NCBI GenBank assembly: GCA_036924085.1
Contig: JAVGWX010000012.1
Span: 28,686,901 to 28,750,900 of the forward strand
Direction of reading: 5' to 3'
From: Ariolimax columbianus
Taxonomy: Eukaryota; Mollusca; Gastropoda; Stylommatophora; Arionidae
Length of the DNA stretch: 64,000 bases
Shown here: positions 55,485 to 64,000 of the stretch, one piece after another
Layout of the letters: each line of letters starts with the position of its first letter
How positions within the stretch are numbered: the first letter of the stretch is position 1
Made by a program: the position numbers and the translations under genes
The notes under the pieces: generated by a model
What the model saw: only the letters and a program-made list of their open reading frames with translations
Told to the model about the DNA's origin: nothing
The model's database searches: none

Positions 55485-55850
55485 GTCTTAGTCGACTTGT
55501 ACTTCTACAGGTGTGGATGCCCCTGTGCAGGTCCCAGCTCTGGCATGAGCTGGATGTAGCCAGGAAGAGGATTTCCTGCTTAGATGGCTAGACTCAAGCA
55601 GCTTATTACTCCGCTGTGTTGGGACAAGTGCCACGGAGGGTAGTTAACCGATGTGCGAGTACTCAAGCACAAGAAAAGTAGACCCAGAACCTGTTAAACG
55701 CCATCTATGCTGCTCTAAACAAACCATCTAACCATGGCCGGTGTTTTGCCATGTCACACAGTTAGTCGCCTGTTACGACATGCTATCTGTGGGGCAGTGG
55801 TGCTATTCTCATCATACACAAAGACCCCGACAGACCACTCAAGACAATAC
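55485..55850 (+). mobile_element. Dispersed repeat family C, copy 3
   Basis: Parallels 37,055-37,410: GTCGACTTGTACTTCTACAG, GCAGCTTATTACTCCGCTG, AAACAAACCATCTAACCATG, TCACACAGTTAGTCGCCTGT. Confidence 0.82.
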
Positions 55851-55980
55851 CCTAAGAAATATGGACAAAACAGCTTGAGAGAGAATCTTGACTTGGCATA
55901 GTCACTCTTCTTCTACTCTGCAGCACTGAAGTCTTCCTTTACTTTATCTTGTGGCTTATAGTTATTGTACAATGGGATAG

Positions 55981-56452
55981 AAGGCAACGAGGAGGCAGAC
56001 AGACTGGCAAAAGAAGGTGCAAGACTACCACAACCAGATTCTAGTGCGACCTACGAAGAGTCTAAAAGGTTTATTAGGGACAGATACATGGCCAAATGGG
56101 AAACAGAACATACTGGCTACACAAAAAACAATGCATACTACCAGCTGAACAGAAGAGAGCAGGTCGTGGTCTTCAGACTCCGCACAGGCCACAACAGACT
56201 GAGGTGCCATCTATTCAATAAACTGAAGATAGGTGGCACTGACGAATGCACCTGTGGCACAGGGAAAATGACCGCTGAACATTTGCTGCAAAATTGCTCG
56301 ACATACGAGGACCAGAGAAAGCACATGTGGCCATCACCAGTGGCAACACTAGACAAGCTCTATGGCAGTGTCGACAGCCTCAGGATGACAGCTGCTTTCT
56401 TAGAAAAAATTCAAGTTGACGTCTGATAGCGTACGAAGAAGAAGAAGAAGAA
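55981..56452 (+). mobile_element. I/Nimb-like element, short 3' copy with exact duplication
   Basis: The last 472 bp of the same family as 50,797-54,162: GNEEADRLAKEGARLPQ, RREQVVVFRLRTGHNRLR, a CTCGTGKMTAEHLLQNC zinc motif, and a (GAA)n tail. The 14-bp duplication GTACAATGGGATAG occurs at 55,967-55,980 and 56,453-56,466. The frame is open from within the left duplication to the stop near 56,424. Confidence 0.93.
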
Positions 56453-56574
56453 GTACAATGGGATAGTCAGCCCCTTGTCTAGCCCTTTTTTGTTGCCTCT
56501 TATTCTGTCTGGCAGGTTATAGTGTAACTATTTTTTGCTCATTTTTCAGGCCCTGGTAATACAAGGGCATTGAG

Positions 56575-56850
56575 AGAGAACCAAGTTATGGAATGCAGAT
56601 ATCTCAGAGACCTGGTCACATATGTTGAGAGATAGCCAAGTTAGAGAATGCAGATAACTGGAGACATGGTCACATATGTTAGAGAGAGAGCCTAGTTAGA
56701 GAATGCAGATATCTGGAAACATGGTCACATATGTTGGGAGAGAATCAAGTCAGAGAATGCAGATATCTGGGAGAAATGGTCACATATGTTGGGAGAGAAC
56801 CACGTCAGAGAATGCAGATATCTCAGAGGCATGGTCACACATGATGTAAC
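56575..56850. repeat. About 54-bp minisatellite, 5 copies
   Basis: Units with GAGAATGCAGATATCTGG and CATGGTCACATATGTT, with indels. Confidence 0.85.
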
Positions 56851-56884
56851 ACAGACAAGGAGATAGAAGCAAAGATCGAAGAAT

Positions 56885-57115
56885 GAGGTGTGTGGTAGAG
56901 TGTTCACCTGTCACAGCAAAGGTACCGAGTTCAAACACCAATATTAAGATGCACAAGTCAACCCAGTGATATATGGATACCTGGTGTATTATTAAGGAAG
57001 GAAAGGCAGCAAGGAAGGAACATAATCACATAATCTTATAAAGAGCTGACCTAGCACAATGAAGTATGTAACACTTCATCCTTGACAGAAGTGTCTGCTA
57101 TGAGACTACTTTAAG
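56885..57115 (+). mobile_element. tRNA-derived SINE, family S9
   Basis: A-box region GTGTGGTAGAGTGTTCACC and B-box CGAGTTCAAACACC, followed by GATACCTGGTGTATTATTAA and AAAGGCAGCAAGGAAGGA. Related copies: 59,195-59,420, tail at 63,765-63,900, remnant at 49,340-49,490. Confidence 0.8.
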
Positions 57116-57174
57116 CCCCTTTAGGATCATTATCATGTCGTAAGAAGACACCCTGATACAATCACCAGAACCAC

Positions 57175-57350
57175 TTTGCTATGGATCTCAGAGTGACGGA
57201 GAAAAAAGATGCAGGCCCAAGACAACTTGGCAAAGAACCACGAAAGCTCAAATGGACTAAACCCCTAATGATATGAGTCTCAGGGAGAGGGGAAAAAAAA
57301 CTGGACTAAGATAACTTGGTAACGAACCAGATAGGTCAAAATGGAGATCG
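57175..57350. repeat. About 90-bp duplication
   Basis: Two diverged tandem copies containing CAAGACAACTTGGCAAAGAA and AAGATAACTTGGTAACGAA. Confidence 0.7.
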
Positions 57351-57674
57351 TGAACCAATTCTTTCTAGTTTCTTCTTGTATCTGCATCTAGGTCTCTTCT
57401 CTGTGTGTTCTCTGGTCTTCCTTTGCATCATTTTGCCTGTGGGTTACATGACAGAAATTGCTTGGTGCTACTTTCTTTCAAAAATGTCCTGTTCCATAAG
57501 TTTTCATTGGAGACCTTGTAGGCCCACAATGTTTCTCAGGGGTGTTTGTTGATGAAGCTCTGTAATCTTTTAATATTGAATTTGGTCACCCGTCCTGATT
57601 CCACTCCACGTAGAAGAACTGACTTCATGTGGGAGTTGACGATCCTTAGTTTTGGTTTGCATTCTGATCACTTT
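57330..57674 (-). pseudogene. RTE-like RT pseudogene, C-terminal part
   Basis: Minus translation resumes at 57,674 after a nested insertion: KVIRMQTK, RIVNSHMKSVLLRGVES, RVTKFNIKRLQSFINK, HLRNIVGLQ, ERKWHQAIS and REHTEKRPRCRYKKKLE. Together with 58,295-58,570 it forms one interrupted RTE-type RT. Frame changes and stops are present. Confidence 0.75.
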
Positions 57675-57686
57675 AGAGTTCCATAT

Positions 57687-58282
57687 TTTCTTCTTTAGTA
57701 AATGGATCAAGACATTGAGCAGCGGCAGATAGCTGACTACTAGCGCCAGGGCCTGTGAACCAGAGCTATCAAAATCCTTCTACACCTCCACGCAGTGATC
57801 CTGAATAACAGGCTGCAACAGAGCAGACTGGCTAAGGAGAAGGGATTGAAGAGGGAAGGCTAACCCTGTACTCAAAAAATGCTTGCTAAAGTCAGATGTT
57901 TTGAACCAAAAGGTGCAAATATCACAGTCAAGCTGTAAACTACGACACAACGCATTCCGTTCTCTAGACTACGGGAGATTGAGAACGAACGAAGCTAGGC
58001 CATGTCCTGAAAAGGGCCGTTGTGACGCTGTGTTATAATTTACAGTGAGGCTGCAATATCTGTGTCTTTCTATTTCAGAATGACATTTTTAGAACTGGGT
58101 TTGCCTTCCTTCTTCGATCACTAATCTCTTAGCTATGCTGCATGGTTGCAGTCTGTTTTCAGGACCGCTACTTTGAGGTAGAATAGTATCTTGATCAGTT
58201 ATGGGTCAGTGACCCTTTAGCAAGTAGCCAGCTATAGGTCGCTGGCTGCTGTCAGATTATTCACTGCTGCATTTTCAGCCCC
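57687..58282. mobile_element. Composite F/F' insertion with 12-bp duplication
   Basis: AGAGTTCCATAT at 57,675-57,686 and 58,283-58,294 flanks the block. Inside, 58,000-58,282 is F'-type sense minus and its TTTCTTC tail lies at 57,687. A family F copy in the opposite sense (57,705-57,997, ending GAACGAACGAAG) sits between body and tail. So F was probably inserted into F' after F' had entered the RT pseudogene. Confidence 0.75.
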
Positions 58283-58294
58283 AGAGTTCCATAT

Positions 58295-58570
58295 GATTTT
58301 CAACATGACAAAAGTCACTCTTGCCATCTGTATCTTAGCTTTCACATCCAGATCCGCTTGTCTTGTTTATGTTCTATACCTCAGCAATGGTGGTCCTCTC
58401 TGGTTGATAAGAACAGTGGCTATAAGCCACATTTATTTTAAAATTATTGCCTTCTCTGCATGGATCATTAGACCTACTTGCTGTGAGATTCTGTTTTGTG
58501 TGCCTGTCTTCCTCTACATTTCGAGTTGACTGTGAGACAGGATGGTGATGTCATCTGCAACAACATAACT
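58295..58570 (-). pseudogene. RTE-like RT pseudogene, catalytic/thumb part
   Basis: Minus frame: ADDITILSHSQLEM, then RKTGTQNRISQQVGLMIHAE and KAIILK. This is the RT region starting at the YADD box and leading to the ISQQVGL.I...KT motif of RTE-like elements. Stops interrupt it. Confidence 0.72.
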
Positions 58571-58617
58571 ATTGCTACAAAAACAGAGACCAGCTACACA
58601 AGAACATTGCAACTTGC

Positions 58618-58819
58618 CTCTGCCACTTTCTCAAACTCTGGTTTAAACACCTGGCAATGTCCACACCACGGAGCATAGAAATCCACAACCCACGGATGCT
58701 GACTATCCAGGACCATAGTGTTGAAATTGTTAGAGGTCAGAGTTGTGACTTTACTGGGCAGGTAGTTGTAAACCCAGGCTTGCAGAGAGGACACATCTCG
58801 ATGCCAGCCGTTGTATGCA
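58618..58819 (-). CDS. DNAJC10: DNAJC10/ERdj5-like, exon with CGHC active site
   Basis: A 202-bp minus-strand exon. Acceptor TTTGTCTCAG|TGC; it receives two bases of a split codon from the upstream exon. It encodes AYNGWHRDVSSLQAW, the linker to LPSKVTTLTSNNF, then [20 protein letters not shown]. The WCGHC pair is the thioredoxin/PDI-type redox site. Human ERdj5 has SYNGWNRDAYSL and [20 protein letters not shown] here. The exon must end after GCA GAG at 58,618 to keep phase 0 with the next exon, and the intron then begins GCAAGT, a GC donor. An in-frame Met seen upstream at 58,888 is intronic, not a start. Confidence 0.92.
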
Positions 58820-59194
58820 CTGAGACAAAGGGGGAGAACAGCATAATAAATAACATGGACAAGTACAGATTTGATAGGGCCATGGAACAAAAAACATTAA
58901 CGAAACACCTGTGTTATAACCATATGACCTCCATTGGGGAAGTTGGGGGAGGGGGGACTAAGAACAACACAAATTTAAACAACTAACAAATCATAAGAGT
59001 AACGATGGACACTAATAAGTATTAATCTCGGTGGGGGCTGTAGATGAAGCCAAGTTTGGCACAACCAACAATGTTGAAGTTATGTTATAAAAATGGAACA
59101 TTACACAATCAAATCATCTTCGTCATTGCAGCCAATCATTCTGGGTCAAGCATATGTTATGTTGTGCTGCATTTCAGTTTTACTGTGAAATCTG

Positions 59195-59420
59195 TGTGAC
59201 TGAGCAGTAGAATGGTAGAAAGGGTCACTGAAAAGTACCAGGTTTGACAAATGTTATGAACATGTCTCACATTTCCCAGCCATAATTGGGTACCTGACTA
59301 ATTGTTAGGGAACGAAAGGCAGCAAAGAAGGGAACTGGCCACCACACTTAATAAAAAGCTGAGACCCAGCACAATGAAGTCTCAAACACTTTATCCCCGA
59401 CCATGTTTGATATGTGATAA
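59195..59420 (+). mobile_element. tRNA-derived SINE, family S9
   Basis: A-box-like AGTAGAATGGTAGAAAGGG and B-box-like ACCAGGTTTGACAAAT, then TTGGGTACCTGACTAATTGT, GAAAGGCAGCAAAGAAGG and TATCCCCGACC. Confidence 0.75.
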
Positions 59421-59744
59421 GTTTTACTGGGATATCTGCCCTTTTTGGAGTGTGCAAATTTCTTTAGCCTCTCTGGGTCTCATCTTTGATTTACCGCTCT
59501 GTGAACTGAGCACCTTGTTTGATGTTAGAGAGCCAGGTGGAATGGTTCTGTGCAATTGTCACCCAGCAAGTGACATCAATGCTGAAACTCTTCAGAGACA
59601 TTTTTAAAGTCTTTGCAGCAATTTCTGTTGTTCGTGGAGAATAATGTTGAGTTCTAAATTTGGCATAGAGAGTTTAAAGCAAATCTTGGTTTGTGAATCA
59701 TTGTATCAAAATCTTGGTTTTTTTCCTCTACCTTTGCCAGATTG

Positions 59745-60055
59745 GGAAATGAGACGCTAGTCCGGTCAGGCACAACATACTCACCAGGATGTTGCATCAG
59801 GCTCAGGCACTACATACTGACCAAGACCAATATTTCTCTTCCATGTAGCATTCCCTGGAAAACGGGCTTTTTTGAAAGCAGTCTGGCTGACGAGATGTGG
59901 ATCGACATGATCCTAGTGAGTGTGACATAGAAGAATCCAAGCATAGCACAACCGACAGGAGGACCAAGTTCCACCTTCATCAGCACGCTCAAGATGTGAG
60001 GAAAGCTACTACATCCAGCCACCTAATGCCCTTTTCAGGACGTACAAAAGAGTAA
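59745..60055 (+). mobile_element. Retroposon family A copy
   Basis: Sense plus. Two degenerate 37-bp-type units at the start (GGTCAGGCACAACATACTCA and a following CAGGCACTACATACTGACC), then CCCTGGAAAACGG, GGATCGACATGATCC, CAAGCATAGCACAACCG, CACGCTCAAGATGTGAGGA and CCCTTTTCAGGACGTACAAA. The (AAC)n tail is lost. Confidence 0.75.
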
Positions 60056-60254
60056 GCACCTTTGCCAAGCACACTCCTGGCAACTGCAGTAACAAGTAGC
60101 CTTTATTTCTCAGCCCTTTAATCTCCTTGTTGGACCTCAACAATGAGCATCCTGATGTAACTTAAAGGCTTTGTTTGCACTTGAACAAAGTGTAGCTATG
60201 TTATGAAAAAAATTTAAATAAATAATTAAAATGAAACAAAAAAAAGTAAATATT

Positions 60255-60975
60255 TAACCATTACGACTCGGGAGTCATCGCAAAGCGACGACGTCATTTT
60301 TATTGTGAAGCGGCAGTCGCCGGTGGTTGACTTACGTTATCTGTGTATAGCGATGGCTATTTTAATCAAACTGTAAAATGAACGACTATGTAGTAATAGT
60401 CTAAACATTACTGATCTGTTGATTGTAGAGAGTTTCTTCTTCCGAAATGTATGGTTAGGTACCAGCAATGGCGATCGTGGAATTAGTTTAAGGTGTTTGA
60501 AAATGATTTCTTCTATTTTTTGCTTGGATTTGAAGATTCACCCATTGTTGAATATGAGGGAGTCAAGTTTCTGCAACGGATTTGTCTGAGGTAGATCTGT
60601 TTAGATTGTTTATTTAGACACATTAATTACGTTTAGAGTCGAAGTGACAGACACAACCATTACGGCAAACATCGGTAATCCGTTGTCAGATGTTTTTTTC
60701 TTCCCAATGAAGTGACGCTGAAAGCGGGAGTCTAAGTGTGCTGTTTTTTTCAACACTATCGCCTTAATTTTTTTTTAAATCTCAGAAACTAACAGACACA
60801 AAAACAAAAACAATAACACCAACAAATTCTTTATCTCTCTACTCACAAATAAATCATATGAATAGATCATCAAATAAAAATGTCAGTCTCTCAAAGTAGC
60901 AACCATAGTTAAATGATGTGACGTCCTGAACAAAATTTAGATAATGGAGAAATTGCGTCCATTTTGTACGCAGAG
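60255..60975 (+). mobile_element. Dispersed repeat family D, uninterrupted copy
   Basis: About 720 bp sharing ordered blocks with 61,268-61,661 and 63,456-63,735: AATGGCGATCGTGGAATTAG, GGAGTCAAGTTTCTGCAA, GTAATCC.TTGTCAG, CACTATC.CCTTAAT, ACCATCAAATAAAAATGT-like and ACGTCCTGAA. No long ORF. Type is unknown, and it might be a non-autonomous DNA element. Confidence 0.7.
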
Positions 60976-61061
60976 TGGTAAAGGTGAACAAACAACAACA
61001 ACAGGAAAACAGCTCATTGAAAGTTTGTTTGACAATCCCAGCTAAAAATTGTAAGACATAC

Positions 61062-61201
61062 TGGTAAGTTTCTGATCTGGTCGATGCTGACGGGTACAAT
61101 CTTATGGTAGGATATGATTTCACACCCTGGGACCGACATAATGGTTTGTTGATATCACAGTCCACTTGAGCAACATGAACCGCTGTCTTGTCCCCAAATA
61201 T
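61062..61201 (-). CDS. DNAJC10: DNAJC10/ERdj5-like, exon encoding the end of the third thioredoxin domain
   Basis: A 140-bp minus-strand exon, acceptor TTTTACAG|ATA, donor CA|GTATGT (phase 2). It encodes IFGDKTAVHVAQVDCDIN, then LCRSQGVKSYPTIRLYPSAS. This is the C-terminal half of a thioredoxin fold with the cis-proline loop SYPT. Human ERdj5 has INVGSIDCQQ and QRYPEIRFFPPKS. The split codon closes correctly with the next exon to give ETYHAYNGWHRD. The N-terminal half of this domain, and the J domain and earlier domains, would lie beyond 64,000; no further exon was found between 61,202 and 64,000. Confidence 0.9.
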
Positions 61202-61267
61202 CTGTAAAAGTGAAAACAGACATTTTACTAACAGCACAAAGTAGTCAAGAATAGGTATACTTAACCT

Positions 61268-61661
61268 TTATGACGCTAATGTTGAATCTGTGCAACTGAC
61301 CTCATGAAAATCGAGATGCACAGGTTGCCGTTGTTGGACTTACGTTGTCGTTGCATAGCGGAACGCCGTTCTAATCAAACTTAAAAATGAACAGCTATGT
61401 GGTAATAGTATGAACAATACTGATCTTTTGATTGTAGAAAGTTCCGACTTCCATAATGTATGGTTAGATACCAACAATGGCGATCGTGGAATTAGTGTTA
61501 GGCACTTGAAAATGATATTTGTTTTTCGCTTGGATTTGAAGATTCATAGATTGTTGAGAATGGGGGAGTCAAGTTTCTGCAATGGATTCTTCTGAGGAAG
61601 ATCTGTTTAGATTGTTCATTTAGATACAATAATTACGTTAATAGTCAAAGTGACAGACACG
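61268..61661 (+). mobile_element. Dispersed repeat family D, second copy, first part
   Basis: Matches 60,255-60,660. The copy is cut at CCATCATGG by a family A insertion and continues at 63,456-63,735. Confidence 0.75.
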
Positions 61662-61672
61662 GCCATCATGGT

Positions 61673-63444
61673 TGTTGTTTCGAATGCCCAGAATAAGAAT
61701 AACTAGGTTCACTCTTATGTACGCCCTGAAAAGGACATTAAGTGACGGATTGCAGCAGGTTGCAGTAGCTTTCCTCACATCTTGAGTGTGCTGATGAAGG
61801 TGAACCAGGGTCCTCCAGGCGGTTGTTCTATGCTTGGCTTCATCTGCATGTCACTCAGTATTACGGGGATTACTTTGATCGCTTACCTCGTTAGCCAGGC
61901 TGCCATGAAAACAGTCCATTTCCAGGGAGGGCTACTAGGAAGCAGAGTTGAGGGTCTTAGTCGGTATATTTTGCCTGACCCTAACTGACATGTCTGATCA
62001 GTATGTTGTGCCTGACCCTAACTGACATGTCTGATCAGTATGTTGTGCCTGACCCTAACTGACATGTCTGATCAGTATGTTGTGCCTGACCCTAACTGAC
62101 ATGTCTGATCAGTATGTTGTGCCTGACCCTAACTGACATGTCTGATCAGTATGTTGTGCCTGACCCTAACTGACATATCTGATCAGTATGTTGTGCCTGA
62201 CCCTAACTGACATGTCTGATCAGTATGTTGTGCCTGACCCTAACTGACATGTCTAATCAGTATGTTGTGCCTGACCCTAACTGACATGTCTGATCAGTAT
62301 GTTGTGCCTGACCCTAACTGACATGTCTGATCAGTATGTTGTGCGTGACCCTAACTGACATGTCTGATCAGTATGTTGTGCTTGACCCTAACTGACATGT
62401 CTGATCAGTATGTTGTGCCTGACCCTAACTGACATGTCTGATCAGTATGTTGTGCCTGACCCTAACTGACATGTCTGATCAGTATGTTGTGCCTGACCCT
62501 AACTGACATGTCTGATCAGTATGTTGTGCCTGACCCTAACTGACATGTCTGATCAGTATGTTGTGCCTGACCCTAACTGACATGTCTGATCAGTATGTTG
62601 TGCCTGACCCTAACTGACATGTCTGATCAGTATGTTGTGCCTGACCCTAACTGACATGTCTGATCAGTATGTTGTGCCTGACCCTAACTGACATGTCTGA
62701 TCAGTATGTTGTGCCTGACCCTAACTGACATGTCTGATCAGTATGTTGTGCCTGACCCTAACTGACATGTCTGATCAGTATGTTGTGCGTGACCCTAACT
62801 GACATGTCTGATCAGTATGTTGTGCTTGACCCTAACTGACATGTCTGATCAGTATGTTGTGCCTGACCCTAACTGACATGTCTGATCAGTATGTTGTGCC
62901 TGACCCTAACTGACATGTCTGATCAGTATGTTGTGCCTGACCCTAACTGACATGTCTGATCAGTATGTTGTGCCTGACCCTAACTGACATGTCTGATCAG
63001 TATGTTGTGCCTGACCCTAACTGACATGTCTGATCAGTATGTTGTGCCTGACCCTAACTGACATGTCTGATCAGTATGTTGTGCCTGACCCTAACTGACA
63101 TGTCTGATCAGTATGTTGTGCCTGACCCTAACTGACATGTCTGATCAGTATGTTGTGCCTGACCCTAACTGACATGTCTGATCAGTATGTTGTGCCTGAC
63201 CCTAACTGACATGTCTGATCAGTATGTTGTGCCTGACCCTAACTGACATGTCTGATCAGTATGTTGTGCCTGACCCTAACTGACATGTCTGATCAGTATG
63301 TTGTGCCTGACCCTAACTGACATGTCTGATCAGTATGTTGTGCCTGACCCTAACTGACATGTCTGATCAGTATGTTGTGCCTGAACCTAACCGACATGTC
63401 TGATCAGTATGTTGTGCCTAACCAGACATTAGTCTTCCTCCCTA
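61673..63444 (-). mobile_element. Retroposon family A with expanded 5' array
   Basis: Sense minus, (AAC)n-type end at 61,673 (plus TGTTGTTT). It is flanked by an 11-bp duplication with one mismatch: GCCATCATGGT (61,662-61,672) and GCCATTATGGT (63,445-63,455). The body 61,673-61,960 matches 22,655-22,960. The 5' region in sense (61,960-63,420) is a 37-bp array. The other end, AGTCTTCCTCCCT, matches 22,994-23,007. Confidence 0.88.
61960..63420. repeat. 37-bp minisatellite within family A, about 39 copies
   Basis: Very uniform 37-bp unit, core TGACATGTCTGATCAGTATG. Variants GTGCGTGACC then GTGCTTGACC in consecutive units occur at 62,341 and again at 62,785, exactly 12 units apart, so a block duplication happened. 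Only the first and last units are clearly diverged. Confidence 0.96.
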
Positions 63445-63455
63445 GCCATTATGGT

Positions 63456-63735
63456 AAACATCAGTAATCCATTGTCAGCGATTTAAAAATAAAATGTGTT
63501 CAACACTATCACCTTAATGTTTTGTTCATCTCAAAAACTGTCACACTCAAAACAAAAACAACAACAAATTATTTATTAATTTATTTAACTACTCACAAAC
63601 AAATCATACCAATAGACCATCAAATAAAAATGTTACAGGCTCTCAAAATAGCAGCCATAGTTAAACGACGTGACGTCCTGAAAAATAATGTAGCGGCAGG
63701 GAAATTGCATCAATTTGGTATGTAAGAGTGATAAA
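63456..63735 (+). mobile_element. Dispersed repeat family D, second copy, second part
   Basis: Matches 60,668-60,975: AACATCAGTAATCCATTGTC, TTCAACACTATCACCTTAAT, ACTCACAAACAAATCATACC and GACGTGACGTCCTGAA. Confidence 0.75.
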
Positions 63736-63759
63736 GATTAATAAGCCACTGTAGTATGC

Positions 63760-63900
63760 TCAGCTGTGAATAGGTACCTGACTAACCTTTAGGGAAAACA
63801 GACATTCAGGAAGGACAATGGATCCTCCCATCTGAGAAACAGTTGACCTAGTAAGATAAAGTCTCTGCTACTTTATCCCCAACAACAGTTTATGCTTTGG
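63760..63900 (+). mobile_element. SINE family S9 tail
   Basis: AATAGGTACCTGACTAACCT followed by a CTACTTTATCCCCAACA block, as in 59,290-59,410. The tRNA-like head is missing. Confidence 0.55.
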
Positions 63901-64000
63901 AACCTGTATTTTCTTTATCCTACTATGCATGAAGGATAAGGTGACAAAGGAGGGTTATACATGGAACTTTCAAGTTATTGCATGTCAACTGCATGAAAAA

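Noticed and set aside
58657..58986. 109-codon plus-strand ORF
   Set aside because: It is antisense to the well-supported thioredoxin exon on the minus strand.
61960..63420. Telomere-like sequence (CCCTAAC inside each unit)
   Set aside because: The hexamer occurs once per 37-bp unit, not in tandem, and the array lies inside a retroposon with a target-site duplication.

Overview
The window is eukaryotic, most likely from an invertebrate animal with a large, repeat-rich genome. A mollusc or another lophotrochozoan is the best guess. The reasons are spliced exons of a metazoan ER protein gene, no bacterial-style gene packing, fragments of CR1-, RTE- and I/Nimb-type non-LTR retrotransposons, several tRNA-headed SINE families, and about twenty-five minisatellite or microsatellite arrays. 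The species assignment is inference.

One host gene is visible. It lies on the minus strand between about 61,201 and 49,166 and is the 3' part of a DNAJC10/ERdj5-like gene (ER J-domain protein with thioredoxin domains). Three exons (61,062-61,201; 58,618-58,819; 55,044-55,172) join in matching phase and encode the end of one thioredoxin domain and a complete last one with a CGHC active site. Two further tentative exons (about 49,605-49,769 and 49,166-49,183) supply the C-terminus, ending in an NDEL-type ER retention signal. One intron appears to use a GC donor. The introns are full of mobile elements, including a fairly intact antisense I/Nimb-like retrotransposon (50,797-54,162) with endonuclease remnant, reverse transcriptase, RNase H and a target-site duplication.

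The rest is a mobile-element graveyard. 1-560: RNase H fragment. 1.5-4 kb: minisatellites. 5.2-8.3 kb: 36-bp array and its decayed flanks, interrupted by two dispersed repeats. 9.6-14 kb: a (GAA)n-tailed retroposon, RTE endonuclease and RT fragments, and a solo LTR inside a 31-bp array. 15.7-19.3 kb: microsatellites, a 42-bp array, and a CR1 copy split by a nested I-like fragment. 20.3-21.6 kb: a retroelement pseudogene containing two tandem arrays. 22.6-24.1 kb: an I-like pseudogene split by two insertions. 25-26.8 kb: a 34-bp array with a nested CR1. 27-37 kb: SINEs, RT pseudogenes and AT-rich DNA. 38.4-40.1 kb: a 32-bp satellite with block duplications. 42.1-43.1 kb: a Mutator-like transposase pseudogene. 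43-48.2 kb: arrays and RTE fragments. 60.2-63.7 kb: a duplicated 0.7-kb repeat, one copy split by a retroposon carrying a 37-bp array.

Two themes stand out. Insertions can be ordered in time from exact target-site duplications and re-joined host copies. At least four minisatellites appear to have grown out of transposable-element sequence.
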